Part shown: in pieces, positions 6,754 to 8,741 of the stretch
How the letters are laid out: each line of letters opens with the position of its first letter
Numbering within the stretch: the first letter of the stretch is position 1
Assembly (NCBI GenBank): GCA_022573935.1
Contig: JACZTE010000024.1
Location: 1-8,741 of the forward strand
Direction: 5' to 3'
DNA: 8,741 nt
From: Chloroflexota bacterium
GTDB lineage: Bacteria; Chloroflexota; Dehalococcoidia; DSTF01; RBG-16-68-14
Notes under the pieces: model-generated
Database searches by the model: none
Seen by the model: only the letters and a program-made list of their open reading frames with translations
What the model was told of the DNA's origin: nothing
Program-made: the position numbers and the translations under genes

Positions 6754-7833
6754 TTACTTCTTCGGTGGGTCGAGGAGCAGGCCGAACGCAGGGTTCATGC
6801 GATACCGGCGTTCGCCCAAGCCGGCCACCTCTAGCCTGTGCATATACTCGTTCGCCTGCTTCTTGGTGAGGGCCATCGCGAGCTCGGCGCCCTTGTCGAT
6901 GTGCTTTTTGCCGCCTCCCATCGTGATCATGAGCGCCTCTTGCAGCGCGGAGGTCCCGCCTCCGTCCGTGGGATGGCCGAAGAGCTGCTCGGCCCGGTCC
7001 AGGTAGTGGTGGATCTCCTCCCGGCGCTCCGGCGCGTGCTCCAGCACGTAGCGCAGGTGCATCACGCCGAAGCCGACGTGGCGCGACTCGTCCTGGGCGC
7101 AGAGCCGGAAGATCGTCTTCTCCGCCTCGTTTTGGGCGATGAATTCGCCGGTGCGGAACATCGTTTGCACGAAGCCCTCGGCCAAGACGTGCATCAGTGC
7201 CGACATCTCGGTGAAGTCCTTGGCGTCTAGGATGTTCCGCAGGCCGCGAGTCGCCCCCTGTGCCTCCAGCAGGCCGCAGCCGTTGACCAGCGCCCGCTTG
7301 CGGAAGACATCAAGGTGTCGTGCTTCGTCCATCACCTGCGTGACGAGGTAGAGCGCCACCTCATAGTGGTCGGGGCTGATCTGTTTGAGCCACTGACCGG
7401 GCGCGTCGCCGGCGATGAACTCCACCTCCGTCAGGAAGGTGCAGATCTGGCAGATCGCCTCCTCCACATCGTCGGGCAACGGTTGTACCGTCTCCCAGGG
7501 GATGTCGGTGGCGGAGCTCCACTGCCGCTGCACCGCCTCCTCGTAGATGAGCGTGGCGTTATCGGCCCAGATATCGCTCTTCTCCGGCACGAAGTACGCT
7601 GTGCGGACGACACCGGACCGGGGGGTGGAGCCGCGCACGCGCGTGGTGCCGTGCTGGGCGAGGTCTGGCACCTCGCCGTAGACGCCGATGTTGATCTCGT
7701 CCAGGGTGAGGCCACGCTTCCCAGCCTTTACGGCGATGCCCGGCGTATCCTTCGGATTCAGCCAGCTTAGATCCACGTCGGGTACGTCGGGATCTCGGCG
7801 CAGCCTTTCGATGGTCTTCTGGTCGATGGTCAT
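6754..7833 (-). CDS. Ferritin-like/R2-like diiron protein, ligands intact
   Basis: A 359-residue helical protein of the ferritin-like superfamily, recalling the ribonucleotide reductase R2/R2lox branch. Two ExxH motifs are clear, at E170-A-R-H173 and E249-S-R-H252. Glu136 or Glu138 (TEVEF) on the first helix and Glu219 (LAEGF) on the third complete a plausible six-ligand diiron or Mn/Fe site. Spacings are near those of R2 proteins. Such centres activate O2 for radical generation, hydroxylation, desaturation or N-oxygenation; the substrate here cannot be told from sequence. The ATG at 7833 is chosen over an in-frame ATG at 7941 because AAGGAGGAG (7838-7846) precedes it and it overlaps the upstream stop as TGATG, while the extra 36 residues would be low-complexity and basic. 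The next gene, after 52 bases, is its degenerate paralogue. Family-level confidence is good. Confidence 0.88.
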   Translation of the reverse strand: MTIDQKTIERLRRDPDVPDVDLSWLNPKDTPGIAVKAGKRGLTLDEINIGVYGEVPDLAQHGTTRVRGSTPRSGVVRTAYFVPEKSDIWADNATLIYEEAVQRQWSSATDIPWETVQPLPDDVEEAICQICTFLTEVEFIAGDAPGQWLKQISPDHYEVALYLVTQVMDEARHLDVFRKRALVNGCGLLEAQGATRGLRNILDAKDFTEMSALMHVLAEGFVQTMFRTGEFIAQNEAEKTIFRLCAQDESRHVGFGVMHLRYVLEHAPERREEIHHYLDRAEQLFGHPTDGGGTSALQEALMITMGGGKKHIDKGAELAMALTKKQANEYMHRLEVAGLGERRYRMNPAFGLLLDPPKK

Positions 7834-8306
7834 CAGTCTCCTCCTTCTTGGGGTTGGATCGTTCTTCCTGCCATTGATAGAACCTCTCGAGCTGTTCTTC
7901 CCCAGCCGGCCAGGCAAGCAGCGGCCCGCTCGACCAGGCAAGCAGCGGCCCTCTCGCCTCGCTGGCGCACTCTGCGTAAGATGCCGGCTGCTCCGGCCGG
8001 TGAGGTTATCGCGGGCTGGTCATAAGCCACCCGGGGCAAAGCGGTGGCTGCTTCCCCCGGCGAGGCGGCTGCGGGCAAGTCATCACCACAGAGGTTCAGC
8101 ACGGCCAGAGGACAGACGCGCGCGTCCGGCTCGACGAACAGAACGAACTCCGGAATCTCGCCTCTGGCAGCCAGGATGATCTTTCGCCCCGCGCACACGA
8201 CGACGGTACCAAGCTGGGACCTGGGGCAGCCGCCGTTCGAGCTGGCACCCCGGCACTGGTCCTGAATGCTCGCCCCGTCCTCCGCATAGATGAACGCCCT
8301 CACCAT
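7833..8306 (-). CDS. Hypothetical 157-residue Cys-containing protein with repetitive tail
   Basis: I do not recognise this protein. The ATG at 8306 has GGGGAGGT five bases upstream and lies 16 bases after the monooxygenase stop; its own stop overlaps the diiron start (TGATG). Residues 1-75 look like a compact domain with five cysteines (18, 27, 38, 65, 73) and beta-strand-like segments (GTVVVCAG, RKIILAARG, EFVLFVEP, CPLAVLNLC). Residues about 76-157 are Ala/Arg-rich and repetitive: an imperfect 20-residue unit (LPAAASPGEAA, then QPAITSPAGAA) and a duplicated 8-residue unit around AAACL that adds Cys123 and Cys131. There is no signal peptide. It could be a metal- or cluster-binding helper of the diiron enzymes, a modified peptide substrate, or a domain whose tail grew by slippage. 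An in-frame ATG at 8357 would overlap the monooxygenase and lacks this ribosome binding site. Confidence 0.65.
   Translation of the reverse strand: MVRAFIYAEDGASIQDQCRGASSNGGCPRSQLGTVVVCAGRKIILAARGEIPEFVLFVEPDARVCPLAVLNLCGDDLPAAASPGEAATALPRVAYDQPAITSPAGAAGILRRVRQRGERAAACLVERAAACLAGWGRTAREVLSMAGRTIQPQEGGD
7838..7846 (-). promoter_or_regulatory. Ribosome binding site of the intact diiron gene
   Basis: AAGGAGGAG precedes the ATG at 7833 by four bases and lies inside the last codons of the upstream gene, encoding its EGGD end. With the TGATG stop/start overlap, this indicates translational coupling and fixes the start of the diiron gene. Confidence 0.75.
7910..7957 (-). repeat. 24-base tandem duplication
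   Basis: Two adjacent 24-base units begin CCAGGCAAGCAGCGGCCC on the plus strand (7910-7933 and 7934-7957). The first 18 bases are identical. They lie in frame in the hypothetical Cys-containing protein and duplicate the segment around AAACLVE. Confidence 0.8.
7984..8084 (-). repeat. Imperfect 60-base-period direct repeat
   Basis: GGCTGCT at 7986 and again at 8046 each begin a related stretch of about 40 bases that runs through a CCGGYGAGG block and ends in a GTCAT block. The period is 60 bases, so the reading frame is kept, and the encoded units in the hypothetical protein are about 20 residues. It is diverged and clearly older than the adjacent 24-base duplication. Confidence 0.6.
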
Positions 8307-8311
8307 GTGAA

Positions 8312-8319
8312 ACCTCCCC
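8312..8319 (-). promoter_or_regulatory. Ribosome binding site of the hypothetical Cys-containing gene
   Basis: GGGGAGGT lies in the 16-base gap after the monooxygenase stop and five bases before the ATG at 8306. It selects that ATG over the in-frame ATG at 8357 and supports the reality of this unusual gene. Confidence 0.7.
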
Positions 8320-8322
8320 GAT

Positions 8323-8741
8323 TCATGTGATCTGTGGAGCGATAACCGTCTCTCCAAGGTGACGTACCTGCGGCATCACCCTGTCTCGCATGAGCTCCAT
8401 GCTGCGCAGCACCTTGGAGTGGGCGAGGCCACCGATGCGCGTCCAGGCCAGGTAGTGGGTGATGCCGCAGAGTTCGTTGATCTGGGCGATGCGCTCGGCC
8501 ACCTGGTCAGGGCTGCCGCAGACGACGGCGCCGCTCTGGACGACGGCGTCCCACTCCAGCGTCTGCAGCCAGTCGCGAGCGGCGGTATACATCTCGTAGG
8601 TCTTGATGGCGGGCGTGCCCTTGGGCGGCGCGATGTACTTGGCGAAGGTGTGGAAGTACCACATGACCGCTTCCTTGAAGTCCGCCAGCGCCTCCTGTTC
8701 TGTCTCAGCCACGTAGGTCATGATCAGGGCGGCAACCTCGT
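8323..8741 (-). CDS. Luciferase-like (LLM class) flavin-dependent monooxygenase, C-terminal part
   Basis: The frame is open to the window edge, so the start lies beyond 8741; about 138 C-terminal residues of an expected 330-370 are visible. The text fits the end of the bacterial-luciferase-like family (PF00296). ALIMTYVAETEQEA matches a late barrel strand and helix, VVCGSPDQVAERIAQI matches the usual 'G(S/T)PeqVaerI' helix, and GGLAHSKVLRSMELMRDRVMPQVR is the typical terminal helix. These enzymes use reduced FMN (or F420 in some lineages) and O2 to oxidise organic substrates; the cofactor- and substrate-binding N-terminal part is not visible. It is the most upstream gene in view and is followed after 16 bases by the Cys-containing gene, so it probably shares their transcript. 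Confidence 0.88.
   Translation of the reverse strand, partial: EVAALIMTYVAETEQEALADFKEAVMWYFHTFAKYIAPPKGTPAIKTYEMYTAARDWLQTLEWDAVVQSGAVVCGSPDQVAERIAQINELCGITHYLAWTRIGGLAHSKVLRSMELMRDRVMPQVRHLGETVIAPQIT

Noticed and set aside
5670..6869. 399-codon plus-strand open frame, and other long plus-strand frames at 1132-1959, 3070-4071 and 2242-2799
   Set aside because: They lie opposite genes with clear family motifs, encode low-complexity His/Arg/Ala-rich text and have no recognisable domain. This is the usual antisense shadow of high-GC coding sequence.
7834..7941. Upstream in-frame ATG at 7941 as the start of the intact diiron gene
   Set aside because: It would add 36 basic, low-complexity residues inside the preceding gene. 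The ATG at 7833 has AAGGAGGAG and a TGATG overlap, which fits operon coupling better.
8307..8357. ATG at 8357 as the start of the hypothetical Cys-containing gene
   Set aside because: It would overlap the monooxygenase end by 35 bases. The internal ATG at 8306 has GGGGAGGT at ideal spacing.

Overview
All recognisable genes in this high-GC window lie on the minus strand, head to tail, and look like the interior of one long operon that runs off both ends. Junctions are tight: two stop/start overlaps (TGATG at 7831-7835, ATGA at 661-664), a 16-base gap, and gaps of 36 to 75 bases. I see no promoter and no rho-independent terminator. High GC, a TTG start with a strong Shine-Dalgarno, a luciferase-like flavin monooxygenase, an NHL/cupredoxin surface protein with an Arg-rich tail and SPASM radical SAM enzymes fit an environmental Chloroflexota (Dehalococcoidia/SAR202-like) or deep-branching actinobacterial genome. 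That placement is inference and of low confidence.

Layout in transcription order, high to low coordinates: (1) the C-terminal part of a luciferase-like flavin-dependent monooxygenase (>8741-8323); (2) a 157-residue protein of unknown function with seven cysteines and an internally repeated Ala-rich tail (8306-7833); (3) a ferritin-like/R2-like diiron protein with intact ligand motifs (7833-6754); (4) a longer paralogue whose diiron glutamates are largely replaced while both histidines remain (6701-5457); (5) a small SCP2-like protein (5415-4975); (6) a 981-residue secreted, membrane-anchored protein with an N-terminal type-1 copper domain and twelve NHL repeats carrying ten regularly spaced cysteine pairs (4899-1954); (7) a radical SAM/SPASM protein of the AhbC/NirJ1 type (1917-661); (8) a second radical SAM protein of the TIGR04053 type, overlapping the first by four bases and cut by the window edge (664-<1).

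Taken together, the operon joins O2-using chemistry (flavin monooxygenase, diiron oxidase), a possible hydrophobic-ligand carrier, an extracytoplasmic copper/beta-propeller protein and two radical SAM enzymes whose closest known relatives modify tetrapyrrole side chains. I do not recognise this combination as a described system. The strongest unusual signals are the active/degenerate diiron pair, the 20-residue Cys-Cys register across the NHL blades, and the unknown Cys-containing protein coupled to the diiron enzyme.
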